64,000 nt of DNA from assembly GCA_023406895.1 (NCBI GenBank), contig JAEXTV010000036.1, positions 36,712 to 100,711 of the forward strand, given 5' to 3'. Origin of the DNA: Bacillota bacterium (GTDB lineage: Bacteria; Bacillota; Clostridia; Christensenellales; SZUA-584). The translations under genes and the position numbers were made by a program. The stretch's first letter is position 1; each line of letters opens with the position of its first letter. Below are positions 43,251 through 50,868 of this stretch, piece by piece. The notes under the pieces were generated by a model. It made no database searches, was not told where the DNA came from, and worked only from the letters and a program-made list of their open reading frames with translations.

Positions 43251-43796
43251 ATGTTCGATATACGAAAAATTCAGGAACAGGTGATTTATGATGCCGTGAA
43301 AGCGGCGAGCAACGACGAAACAGCGGCGTTCGTTGTGTACGGAGAAAGCGCAGAGGCACAGGAGGATGGCGCTTGGGTAAAATCAACGATGAAGCGGCTC
43401 GAGGAAAGCTTTGACGGCGCGGCTGTGAAGCGCATCAGAATGAGATGCCAGTGCGGATACGCGATGGATGAAAAGCTCGGGCTGGTGAACGAGCTGCTTA
43501 TGTCGTCATCCAGTCTCGAAGAATTCGCAAGCCAGCCCAAAGCACAGGCGGCGGGCCTTGGCTGCAGAAACGGGGAGCTTTATCTGCAGTTTGCGTTTTG
43601 CCCCTGCCCGATGCTCGCCGAGGTGGACCGGCTCGATTCCTATAGCTGGTGCCAGTGCACCACGGGATACAGCAAGGTGCTTTTTGAGAAGGCGTTTGGC
43701 TGTGAAGTGGATGTGGATCTCTTAAAAAGCATCAAGGCAGGCGACGATATTTGCCTGATGAAGATCGTCCCGCATGGCACTGTTTGGGAAAAATGA
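43251..43796 (+). CDS. DUF6144-family cysteine-rich protein
   Basis: A 181-residue cytosolic protein matching the DUF6144 pattern: MRCQCGYAMDEKLGLVNELL, LYLQFAFCPCPMLAEVDRLD, SWCQCTTGYSKVLFEKAFGC, DLLKSIKAGDDICLMKI. The clustered Cys residues (CQC, CPCP, CQC) suggest a metal or redox site. The biochemical function is not known to me. AGAGG lies upstream of the ATG. It is flanked by terminators, so it seems to be transcribed alone. Confidence 0.75.
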   Translation: MFDIRKIQEQVIYDAVKAASNDETAAFVVYGESAEAQEDGAWVKSTMKRLEESFDGAAVKRIRMRCQCGYAMDEKLGLVNELLMSSSSLEEFASQPKAQAAGLGCRNGELYLQFAFCPCPMLAEVDRLDSYSWCQCTTGYSKVLFEKAFGCEVDVDLLKSIKAGDDICLMKIVPHGTVWEK

Positions 43797-43829
43797 AGCC
43801 GGTAAGCAGGCTCATAAAGTAAAGCGAAG

Positions 43830-43855
43830 AGCGGTCTTTTGATAGGCCGCTTTTT
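43830..43855 (+). terminator. Intrinsic terminator after the DUF6144 gene
   Basis: AGCGGTC and GGCCGCT form a 7-bp stem with one wobble pair, then TTTT. Confidence 0.7.
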
Positions 43856-43889
43856 CGTATAAAGCTCTCCGTATGGCTTTAAAAGTCTT

Positions 43890-44010
43890 TTCCCGAAGGA
43901 GAAGAAGGTGCAAAGCTTCGGACGTGATGTCGATAAAAACTGTAAAAACAAACGCCTCATCAGTCTCTGTCGGCGAAAGCATCTTCTCGAAGAGAAATCT
44001 TAAAAAATGC
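43890..44010. repeat. Degenerate copy of the CTCATCAGTC repeat family
   Basis: CCCGAAGGAGAAGAAGGTGC, GCCTCATCAGTCTCTGTCGG and CGAAAGCATCTTCTCGAAGA keep the order of the 29.80-29.91 kb element with many changes. The rest of 43856-44180 has no gene I can support. Confidence 0.5.
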
Positions 44011-44180
44011 GACTTGGTCAGCTTTAAATGTATTTAACAGAAATTCGCCTCTTCGGGGGGGAAGCATGTCACAAGCTTTTGAGGTTGCCGACCGTTGAGT
44101 ACGCCTTAGCGATGCCGAAAAAGAGGGCTATGATAGCGCTCTCGCGTATGTGACCGGGTGGATTGCTATTAATAAAGCGA

Positions 44181-44645
44181 TCATGGAGCTTCGGACAAAG
44201 GCACGCAAATCTCGCATTGATGCTGTCTCACCATTTTCACGGCATACCGTTCTAGAATTGGTCTTGTGATATCGACGATCAAGCCTTGCCTTTGCAGTTC
44301 GGGAAAGATATCGCCCCATGCTTTTTGTATGGCCTCCGCCGTATGCTTAACCGTAAAAACGGCGTACCGGCCTGCTGTCAGTATACCAAAACTAATACGG
44401 CTGTCTTCCGCAGAAAAACCGTTATCGACCACCAGACAGACATCGTACCGGCAACTGTCCTGCGCAGTTTGCTGTGGGTTGTCCTGCGCAATCCCTAATA
44501 TGATGGAATCTTCGTTCAGCAAGTGAGCATCCTTTGCCCATGCCTTGAGCTGTTCCATCGTTTTGTTGTTGTCCGCGCCGTAAGGCCCGGTATGCCTGAT
44601 GTATGCAATCTGCGTCAGCGGAATGTTTTCTATGTGCATTTTCAT
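44181..44645 (-). CDS. GyrI-like small-molecule-binding domain protein
   Basis: A 154-residue stand-alone effector-binding domain of the GyrI/AraC-type (SOUL-like fold). IAYIRHTGPYGADNNKTMEQ at the start, CRYDVCLVVD in the middle, and GRYAVFTVKHTAEAIQKAWG plus QHQCEICVPL at the end are all typical. Such domains bind drugs or other hydrophobic cations, or toxins of gyrase. It has no DNA-binding part. It lies head-to-head with the Mef-type efflux gene, separated by 414 bases, so a link with drug response is conceivable but not shown. Confidence 0.82.
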   Translation of the reverse strand: MKMHIENIPLTQIAYIRHTGPYGADNNKTMEQLKAWAKDAHLLNEDSIILGIAQDNPQQTAQDSCRYDVCLVVDNGFSAEDSRISFGILTAGRYAVFTVKHTAEAIQKAWGDIFPELQRQGLIVDITRPILERYAVKMVRQHQCEICVPLSEAP

Positions 44646-44838
44646 CGATTCGCCCCTTATTAAGAATTTATCATTTTCACCCTAACATGCTTTAAAATTG
44701 ATTACAATGACAGTATAAAATAATTCCATGGCTGAGAAACGAATCCAAATTTTTTTAAAGACTTTCCCGAAATACACCCGGTTGCGTATTATCGCCCGGC
44801 ATGATATTGTAATTATAAATTCTCGTAAGGAGTATGCT

Positions 44839-44865
44839 GTGCTGTATTATATTCGTATTCGTTAA
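44839..44865 (+). CDS. Leader peptide MLYYIRIR
   Basis: GTG start with AAGGAG at ideal spacing, eight codons, TAA stop. The C-terminal Arg-Ile-Arg fits the +X+ motif known to arrest macrolide-bound ribosomes, as in the MRLR-type leaders of erm and mef genes. Eight codons is also the length I recall for the mef(A) leader. It lies ~195 bases upstream of a Mef-type gene. An alternative ATG at 44834 is only one base from the Shine-Dalgarno sequence and is unlikely. Confidence 0.6.
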   Translation: MLYYIRIR

Positions 44866-44989
44866 GTGCCTACAAAATTGAATCATCCGTTCATCGGACT
44901 TTTTGTTGTACTTGCTTATACGAATAAAGGTGCAGATATCGCGCGGCCGACAAGCTGCTGCGGCTCTTTTTCGTTATAGATGATTGAGG

Positions 44990-45029
44990 GCAGACGAAAT
45001 CCGCTGATCGGATGGAAGTCTGCTTTTTT
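44990..45029 (+). terminator. Strong terminator just before the Mef-type gene
   Basis: A two-part stem: GCAGAC/GTCTGC closing and ATCCG/CGGAT inside with a 5-base loop. Six T follow. Its position between the leader ORF and the gene's ribosome binding site makes it a likely attenuator. Confidence 0.85.
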
Positions 45030-45059
45030 CTATAACCGAATTAAAGGAGAACGATTTTT

Positions 45060-46280
45060 ATGGATACACCAAGGAATTGGAAAAGCCGTTATGCCACGCT
45101 GCTGGCGGGTCAGGCGGTATCGCTTGTGACCAGCGGCATACTGCAGCTGGCAATCATATTTTATCTGACCGAAAAAACCGGGTCGGCACTGGTGCTGTCG
45201 CTGTCAACGCTGGTCGGTTTTCTGCCTCAGGCGATTTTAGGGCCGTTTATCGGGGTCTGGATTGACCGTATGAGCCGAAAACACGTGATGATCGGTGCGG
45301 ATTTGTTTGTTGCGTTTGCGGGCGGCGTTCTCGCCGTGGTCGCCTTGCTTGCCGAGCCGCCCGTCTGGTTTATATTGTGCATTCTGTTCCTGCGCAGCGT
45401 AGGGACGGCGTTTCATACGCCCGCGTTCAGCGCGGCCACGCCGCTGCTTGTGCCCGAAGCTATGCTGACAAAATGCACGGGGTTCAGTCAGTCCGTCACA
45501 TCCGTCAGTCACCTTGTGAGCCCGGCGGCAGGCGCGTTCTTTTACGCGGTCTGGCCTTTGCAGAGCATCGCCGCGATCGATATCGCGGGTGCGGTGATGG
45601 CGTGCATCACGGTGGCAGCCGTGGCGATCCCCAAATATAAGACCGACACTGCCGCGCCGCGCGTGAAATACCTTGACGAGCTCAAAGAAGCTTATGCGGT
45701 GCTGCGCGAGAGCAAGGGGCTGCTGTCGTTGCTCTTTATCGGCATGCTCTACATGTTTGCGTTCATGCCGATCAACGCGCTTTTCCCGCTCATGAGCATG
45801 CAGTATTTTAACGGCACGCCGACGCATGCGGCGGCAGCGGAAATTGTGTTCGCGGCGGGCATGCTGATTGGCGGCCTCGTGCTGGGGGCATGGGGCGGCT
45901 TTAAAAAAAGGCCGCTGACCATAGGCCTGTCCATCGCGCTGATGGGGGTGAGCCTGGTGGTGTCGGGCCTGCTGCCGCAAAACGGCTTTATCATTTTTGC
46001 CGTATGCTGCGCGGCCATGGGCTTGTCGGCACCGTTTTACGGCGTGCAGACCGCAATTTTTCAGGAGAAGATCAGGCAGGAGTATTTGGGGCGCGTGTTC
46101 TCATTGTCGATCAGCGCCATGTCGCTCTCGATGCCGCTCGGGCTGCTGTTTGCGGGGGCGTTCGCCGAAAAGATCGGCGTGCACAGCTGGTTTTTCTATT
46201 CGGGCATCGGCGTGATCGCCATCGCTGTGCTTACACTGTTGCTGCCGTCTGTGCGGGTGATAGACAGGGAAAGAAAGTGA
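45060..46280 (+). CDS. Mef-type MFS macrolide efflux transporter
   Basis: A 406-residue, 12-TM major facilitator protein. Its sequence follows the Mef(A) family closely through WK.....AGQAVSL(V/I)TS, ILQLAIIFYLTEKTGSA, GFLPQAILGPFIGVWIDR, RSVGTAFHTPAFSAATPLLV, FMPINALFPLMSMQYFNGTP and QEYLGRVFSLSISAMSL. Mef proteins export 14- and 15-membered macrolides by proton antiport. AAAGGAG precedes the ATG by ten bases. Base composition resembles the host's own genes, so this looks like a resident homologue rather than a recent import. No msr(D)/mel ABC-F partner follows. Confidence 0.88.
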   Translation: MDTPRNWKSRYATLLAGQAVSLVTSGILQLAIIFYLTEKTGSALVLSLSTLVGFLPQAILGPFIGVWIDRMSRKHVMIGADLFVAFAGGVLAVVALLAEPPVWFILCILFLRSVGTAFHTPAFSAATPLLVPEAMLTKCTGFSQSVTSVSHLVSPAAGAFFYAVWPLQSIAAIDIAGAVMACITVAAVAIPKYKTDTAAPRVKYLDELKEAYAVLRESKGLLSLLFIGMLYMFAFMPINALFPLMSMQYFNGTPTHAAAAEIVFAAGMLIGGLVLGAWGGFKKRPLTIGLSIALMGVSLVVSGLLPQNGFIIFAVCCAAMGLSAPFYGVQTAIFQEKIRQEYLGRVFSLSISAMSLSMPLGLLFAGAFAEKIGVHSWFFYSGIGVIAIAVLTLLLPSVRVIDRERK

Positions 46281-46335
46281 GGACTAGAAGAAACAAGCCG
46301 GAAAGTTAAGGATAATCTTCAATCAGCATTACGAA

Positions 46336-46367
46336 AAACAGCATGCTCAGTGCCTGCTGTTTTTTTG
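46336..46367 (+). terminator. Intrinsic terminator after the Mef-type gene
   Basis: AAACAGCA pairs with TGCTGTTT (8 bp) and runs into a T7 tract. Confidence 0.85.
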
Positions 46368-46389
46368 CTCCGTATAATATCTCAATTTA

Positions 46390-47046
46390 TTATTTCGCAA
46401 CATCCCACGATACCTGAATGGCGGTGAGCAGTTCGGTTGCGGTGGTCAGGTTCTGCACGTCGTGCAGCTCATTGTCCGCGCCCAGAACCTCGCCCGTTCC
46501 GGCCAGCACAGGTGTGGCAGAGCCGGAAACGGATGTGTCGATATCGGCTGTCCAGACGACGGACGGTTGGCCGTTCACGTCACTGTAGCCTTCGTCGCTC
46601 TCTGCAAGCCCTTTGGCATAGTAGTCGTTGTAATCAAAAGACGCGTTGGCCTCGATAAACAGCGTGAGCTTTTTGCCCGCAAACGCAGCGGGAATGGTCA
46701 GCGTCAGGTCGGCCTCTTTGTTCGGCGTTGCGCCGGAAGTGACGTCCGCCTCACTCACTCCCTTCCATACAGGCAGCGCGCCGGGACGGTTTTCAAGGCC
46801 CGTAGCCGCCTTGCCTGTGGCGTAAAGTGTGGCGGTGTTGCCAGCTTCATCCTGCACCCATATCGCATAAGAGGGCGCATAGCGCAGCCCGTCCGCGTAA
46901 CCGAATGAGACGGATATGGCCGGTTCCGTGGAGTCGGCTGAAGGCGCAAGCGAAGGCGCAGACGCAGTCGCAGTCGCGTTGCATGCGCATAAGGCGATAA
47001 CGAAAACCAGAATAAGAATAAGCATGGTTATTTTTTTTATCAGCAT
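46390..47046 (-). CDS. Secreted lipoprotein, DUF2271-like
   Basis: A 218-residue lipoprotein: signal MLIKKITMLILILVFVIA with a lipobox-like LCAC (Cys22), a Ser/Ala/Pro linker, then a beta-rich domain. YAPSYAIWVQDEAGNTATLY and LPVWKGV resemble the DUF2271 pattern, a periplasmic or surface domain of unknown role. Start 47046 follows ACGGAG; the longer frame to 47100 has no ribosome binding site. It is convergent with the Mef-type gene, and the terminator between them may serve both. Confidence 0.7.
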   Translation of the reverse strand: MLIKKITMLILILVFVIALCACNATATASAPSLAPSADSTEPAISVSFGYADGLRYAPSYAIWVQDEAGNTATLYATGKAATGLENRPGALPVWKGVSEADVTSGATPNKEADLTLTIPAAFAGKKLTLFIEANASFDYNDYYAKGLAESDEGYSDVNGQPSVVWTADIDTSVSGSATPVLAGTGEVLGADNELHDVQNLTTATELLTAIQVSWDVAK

Positions 47047-47219
47047 AAGCACTCCGTAAGAATAATGAGAATTTATGTCATATATCATATCACGACACAA
47101 ACTGCAACGCCAGCATGATAATGTAAATAGAATGCGAATGATCTGTAAAACGGTTTGATGTCATGATTGGGGCGGTGAGTCCATATAATTTTAGCGAGGC
47201 CATAGCAGGAGGATAATCG

Positions 47220-47531
47220 ATGGGTGACGACCGGCAAAAACTGTACCGGTATTATGAAAGGCTGGGCGCGGCGCTGATACGCTGTATGGAGCAGCTCAAG
47301 AATGACAGCGATGACGGTATCTGTGCATATTATCACGCTGTCGAGGAAATTGAAGGTCTTCTGCAGGTTTGCGCGAGCTGTGAGCAATCCGAAGAGATCA
47401 TCGAAGACCAGCTGTGCTGCATGCATGAAGCTGTCGATAACCGGGATACAGCCGTTCTCTCGAATGTGATGGAAAACAAAGTGTATCCAATTGTTAAAGC
47501 ATGGCTGGAAAGAGCTCAAGAAAAGAGGTGA
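47220..47531 (+). CDS. Small helical protein of unknown function
   Basis: 103 residues, from ATG with CAGGAGG nine bases upstream. It is helical and Cys-containing (RCMEQLKNDSDDGICAYYHA, QVCASCEQ, QLCCMHEAV). No membrane segment and no family recognised. It is first in an apparent three-gene set with the next two genes (gaps of 4 and 75 bases). Confidence 0.7.
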   Translation: MGDDRQKLYRYYERLGAALIRCMEQLKNDSDDGICAYYHAVEEIEGLLQVCASCEQSEEIIEDQLCCMHEAVDNRDTAVLSNVMENKVYPIVKAWLERAQEKR

Positions 47532-47535
47532 CCCA

Positions 47536-47859
47536 ATGCCGCTTTATCCCATGAGATTCGCATTTACACCGGGCCTTAGCGAGCGTGTGGAGGCCGTGGT
47601 GACAGTGCCCAAAGAGCAAAGAGCTATCATACACGGCACGGTTTTTGATATGGATGGTGCGCATGTGCCCGATGCGGTGGTACGCCTTTTTGTATGCGAC
47701 GGAGATATGCTCGAACCCGTAGCGGATACGTTCACAGACGGCGACGGCGAATTTGTTTTCGGGCCCGTGGAAGCGGAAAGAAGCTACATCGTTAAGGTGT
47801 ATGTAAGCGGTGTCATACTGCGCGAAGTGACAGTCAGGCCAAAAAAGAGAGCAAAATAG
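47536..47859 (+). CDS. Carboxypeptidase regulatory-like (beta-sandwich) domain protein
   Basis: 107 residues from ATG 47536, with AAGAGGTG upstream. IIHGTVFDMDGAHVPDAVVR, DTFTDGDGEFVFGPVEAE and YIVKVYVSGVILREVTVRP follow the pattern of carboxypeptidase regulatory-like domains, small beta-sandwiches often found on surface proteins. There is no signal peptide, so it may stay in the cytoplasm or bind a partner encoded nearby. Its start lies four bases after the previous gene. Confidence 0.72.
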   Translation: MPLYPMRFAFTPGLSERVEAVVTVPKEQRAIIHGTVFDMDGAHVPDAVVRLFVCDGDMLEPVADTFTDGDGEFVFGPVEAERSYIVKVYVSGVILREVTVRPKKRAK

Positions 47860-47934
47860 AAAAGTATTGAAATTATGGCTCTGTCTCTATATACTAAGAT
47901 AAATAGTATAATATGGCGATGGAGACATATTCGT

Positions 47935-49227
47935 GTGAGCACCTTTTCCGACAAGATTTATCACAACCATATAGACGGTGCACTTTTTGCGATTTTGCCT
48001 GTGGTAGAGCAGGTGAGAAATTTACACGCAAAGGGTCGCTTTGGCTTCGACATCTGTCCTCAGAATATTGTGATGACGCGGCGCGGCGCATGGCTGCGCG
48101 TGAAAAACATGACACTAAGCGCCGGCGGCGCGCACGTTTTCAGGCCGGGCTATACGCCGCGTGAGCGGTACATGGGCGGCATGCTCGGGCCATGGACGGA
48201 CGTTTATGCCGTAAGCGCGCTCGTTTATACGGCTATGACGGGGATGCTGCTGCCTTCGGCATTCGAGCGCGGCTCTGCCGGGCCGCAATTTGGCGGGCTC
48301 GATGAAAAATACCGGGATCTCAAAGAGACTGTAACGCAAGGGCTCAACCCCGATGCCGCGGAGCGGCAAACGACGCTCGACACTCTCTCGGCTCAGATTC
48401 AAGCCTGTTTGAACGAATACAATCCGCCGAGGGTGAAACGCGAGGATACAAAGCACAGGCTCAAGAAGCCCAAACGGACTGCCGCTGCGGCTTCCATTGC
48501 GGCACTGCTGCTGCTGAGCGGTGCGTTCATCGTCAATGAGGTGAACTACGCGCAGGCTGCAGCGCACGCGGAGGCGGGTGAATTTGCGCTGGCTCAAAAC
48601 AGCCTTAAGGGTGTGCTTGCGTTCTATAAAGACGCGGCTCAGTTGTCGGATTATGCCGATGCGGGCGTCAGTCTTGAAAACGAAGCGTTTGACGCGGCGG
48701 CACAAGGCTTTGCTGGCCTCGGCGGATACCGGAATGCGGAGGAGATGGTGCGCGAAACGGATTACAGGCAAGCACAGGCTCTCATGCGGCAGGGCAGCTA
48801 TGCCGAGGCACAGGCACTGCTCACTTCATTAGGCAATTATGAAGATGCGACTGCGCTGCTTAAGCAGATCAGCTATGAAAACGGAAAAACATATTTTGAA
48901 GCCGATATGTATCTGTCTGCGCTCGAAGCGTTCAATGATGCCACGGATTATGCCGATGCCGCCATGCAGGCCGAAGCTGTGAAGGACAAGCTGTATGCAG
49001 CGGCTGTCAACGCACTGAACGCGGGTGATACGGATACGGCGGCACAGTATTTTGCCGCCATGCCGGGGTACAAACAGGCAGATGAGTTGGCTCATCTCGC
49101 AGAATTGCTGGCGCGCGTTCAGCGCGGCGAAGCGGTATCACAGCATGAGTATGCGTTTATTATGGGCTTTGCGGATACCGTTGATCTGTCGGTGTATTTG
49201 GATTTGGATTCATTGAAGGGTTATTAA
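47935..49227 (+). CDS. Degenerate protein kinase-like domain fused to TM and TPR-like repeats
   Basis: With a GTG start at 47935 (GGAGA upstream) it has 430 residues. Residues ~20-150 resemble only the C-lobe of a Ser/Thr kinase: FGFDICPQNIVM in place of HRDxKPxN, RPGYTPRERYMGG for the P+1 region and GPWTDVYAVSALVYTAMTG for helix F. The Gly-rich loop, catalytic Lys and DFG are missing. A TM helix lies at 182-200. The outer part is a series of TPR-like units around the phrase F..LG.Y.(D/N)A. It is probably a pseudokinase sensor or scaffold. An ATG at 47875 is possible but lacks a ribosome binding site. Confidence 0.72.
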   Translation: MSTFSDKIYHNHIDGALFAILPVVEQVRNLHAKGRFGFDICPQNIVMTRRGAWLRVKNMTLSAGGAHVFRPGYTPRERYMGGMLGPWTDVYAVSALVYTAMTGMLLPSAFERGSAGPQFGGLDEKYRDLKETVTQGLNPDAAERQTTLDTLSAQIQACLNEYNPPRVKREDTKHRLKKPKRTAAAASIAALLLLSGAFIVNEVNYAQAAAHAEAGEFALAQNSLKGVLAFYKDAAQLSDYADAGVSLENEAFDAAAQGFAGLGGYRNAEEMVRETDYRQAQALMRQGSYAEAQALLTSLGNYEDATALLKQISYENGKTYFEADMYLSALEAFNDATDYADAAMQAEAVKDKLYAAAVNALNAGDTDTAAQYFAAMPGYKQADELAHLAELLARVQRGEAVSQHEYAFIMGFADTVDLSVYLDLDSLKGY

Positions 49228-49469
49228 TAACCATCCAATTGACATACATTTATGACGCAGTCAACGAGATTAATCGATACTTGTTGTTGATGAAAATACT
49301 AGCCGATAAATTTCTTATTTTGAAATGCTATGCAAATCATTTACTGTACTGAATAAGAAGGACAAGGTTCGAAAGAAACGTCGAAAGAAATACCATATAG
49401 AATATCTCTATAGTACTAATAAAAAACTACGGGCACTTAACCGTCTTTCATATCGAAAAAAAGCAACTT

Positions 49470-49690
49470 ATGTCATGCTGAGGAGCGAAGCGACGTGAGC
49501 ATCCCATGGATTTATGCTCTTCACCATGTGTTTCTCATTCGCTCACGCTCTGTCTGAATCATCGTGCCTGATGGCGCCATCATAAACAAAAAGAGAGCAT
49601 TCTTTTCCCACTGTCGTGGTGAACGAGTGCAGCGAAGTGACGGCGAAACGAACCGGATGACCGGATCAGTGGCTTTTCATTGCAATGACA
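49470..49690. repeat. GTCATGCTGAGGAGC-type palindromic repeat and relatives
   Basis: GTCATGCTGAGGAGCGAAGC, GACGTGAGCATCCCATGG and CATTCGCTCACGC-type inverse arms match 31.19 kb closely. A second unit with GTGCAGCGAAGTGACGGCG follows. In 49228-49791 I see no gene; 49228-49465 is AT-rich and featureless. Confidence 0.7.
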
Positions 49691-49791
49691 AAATTAAACT
49701 GTTTACGGTTTGAAAGACGCAATGCCGCCTTTTTTATTTCCCCAAGTTCGCGTATTTCTGTTATAATACATAGCAAAAGGGAGGGTTTTGC

Positions 49792-50868
49792 ATGGACAAG
49801 CTGTATGAGGCGCACGGCACCGATGCGGCGGCGCTCACGCGGGAGCTGCTTGAATTGATGCACCCCGAAACGGGCCTTGAAACCGGCGCGTCCATCGCAT
49901 TAAAGCCCAACCTTGTGGTCGCTAAAGACTGGCGCAGCGGCGCGACGACGAACCCGGCCGTCTGCGCGGCGGTGATTGAATACTTCCAATCGCGCGGCTA
50001 TAAAAACATCAGCATCATCGAGAGCGCGTGGCTCGGTGAAGACACACAGCGCGCGTTCGGCGTTTGCGGCTATGAAGACTTGCGCAAGCGGTATGGTGTG
50101 GAACTCGTTGATGTGAAGCGCGACAAATACTCGCTTTGCGAATATGATGGCATAAAAGCGGAGGTCTCCCAGCGCGCACTTCAAGCGGATTTCCTCATTA
50201 ATCTGCCGCTGATCAAAGGCCATTGCCAGACGAAGATGACATGTGCGCTCAAGAACATGAAGGGCCTTATTTCAGATAAGGACAAACGCCTGTTCCACAC
50301 AATGGGGCTACACCAGCCCATCGCGTGTTTGAACCGTATGATTGCACCGCACCTGACCATCGCTGACGGCACCTGCGCGGACCCCGGTTTTGAGGAGGGC
50401 GGCAGCCCGGTGTGCCTCAATACCGTGATTGCGGGCACCGACAGTGTGCTGATCGACGCGTTCGCGGCGGGGCTGCTCGGGCTCAAGCCCAAGGACATCG
50501 GCTATATCGGCATCGCACAGCGCTTTGGCGCGGGCAGTGCGGATTTGAAACATGTGGAAATTGTGCATCTCGGCGAGGGCGGCGTCACGCCTGCGGACAG
50601 CCGTAACGACGCGCTTGAACGGGCCAAGGCGTACATCAACGCCACGGATACATGCAGCGCGTGCTACGCGAACCTATTAAGCGCGCTGATGCGGCTGGGA
50701 CCGCTCGAAGACGGCCTGCAAATCAGTGCGGGCCAGGGGTTTAAGGGCAAAACGGGACAGCTTGGCAGTGGCAGCTGCACAGCGGGTTTTGACCATTGCA
50801 TCAGAGGATGTCCGCCGCGCGCGGATCAGATATATGACGCTTTAATCAAGTTAAGGAGAGGACAATGA
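49792..50868 (+). CDS. DUF362-domain protein
   Basis: A 358-residue cytoplasmic protein. IALKPNLVVAKDWRSGATTN, ISIIESAW, FLINLPLIKGHCQTKMTCAL and AGTDSVLIDAFAAGLLG are characteristic of DUF362, a family often linked to iron-sulfur proteins. The C-terminal region carries CSACYANLLSAL and later CTAGFDHCIRGCP, which could bind a metal cluster, although no classical 2x(CxxCxxCxxxC) ferredoxin is present. GGGAGGG precedes the ATG. It overlaps the following phosphoglycerate mutase gene by four bases. Reaction unknown. Confidence 0.82.
   Translation: MDKLYEAHGTDAAALTRELLELMHPETGLETGASIALKPNLVVAKDWRSGATTNPAVCAAVIEYFQSRGYKNISIIESAWLGEDTQRAFGVCGYEDLRKRYGVELVDVKRDKYSLCEYDGIKAEVSQRALQADFLINLPLIKGHCQTKMTCALKNMKGLISDKDKRLFHTMGLHQPIACLNRMIAPHLTIADGTCADPGFEEGGSPVCLNTVIAGTDSVLIDAFAAGLLGLKPKDIGYIGIAQRFGAGSADLKHVEIVHLGEGGVTPADSRNDALERAKAYINATDTCSACYANLLSALMRLGPLEDGLQISAGQGFKGKTGQLGSGSCTAGFDHCIRGCPPRADQIYDALIKLRRGQ

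Larger units (their letters stand above)
44827..45029 (+). promoter_or_regulatory. Attenuator leader of the Mef-type efflux gene
   Basis: AAGGAG (44827-44832) precedes an eight-codon ORF by six bases. TATTCGTAT inside that ORF (44850-44858) is perfectly complementary to ATACGAATA (44918-44926). Downstream come a weak stem GCCG/CGGC plus T-run (44946-44970) and a strong terminator. In the latter GCAGAC (44990-44995) pairs with GTCTGC (45018-45023), with an inner ATCCG/CGGAT stem, followed by TTTTTT. It ends 30 bases before the efflux ATG. GCAGAT at 44932-44937 could compete for the terminator's 3' arm. A ribosome stalled on the leader would break the 9-bp helix. Confidence 0.7.

Noticed and set aside
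44097..44270. Protein-like frame (DAEKEGYDSALAYVTGWIAI) near the end of the GyrI-like gene
   Set aside because: Too short, no start, and partly opposite the GyrI-like gene; possibly a remnant, but I cannot support it as a gene.
44834..44881. Alternative leader ORF starting at ATG 44834
   Set aside because: Only one base separates it from AAGGAG, so initiation there is unlikely compared with the GTG at 44839.
45237..45980. 247-codon minus-strand frame opposite the Mef-type gene
   Set aside because: Shadow frame, rich in His/Arg/Gln, with no domain.
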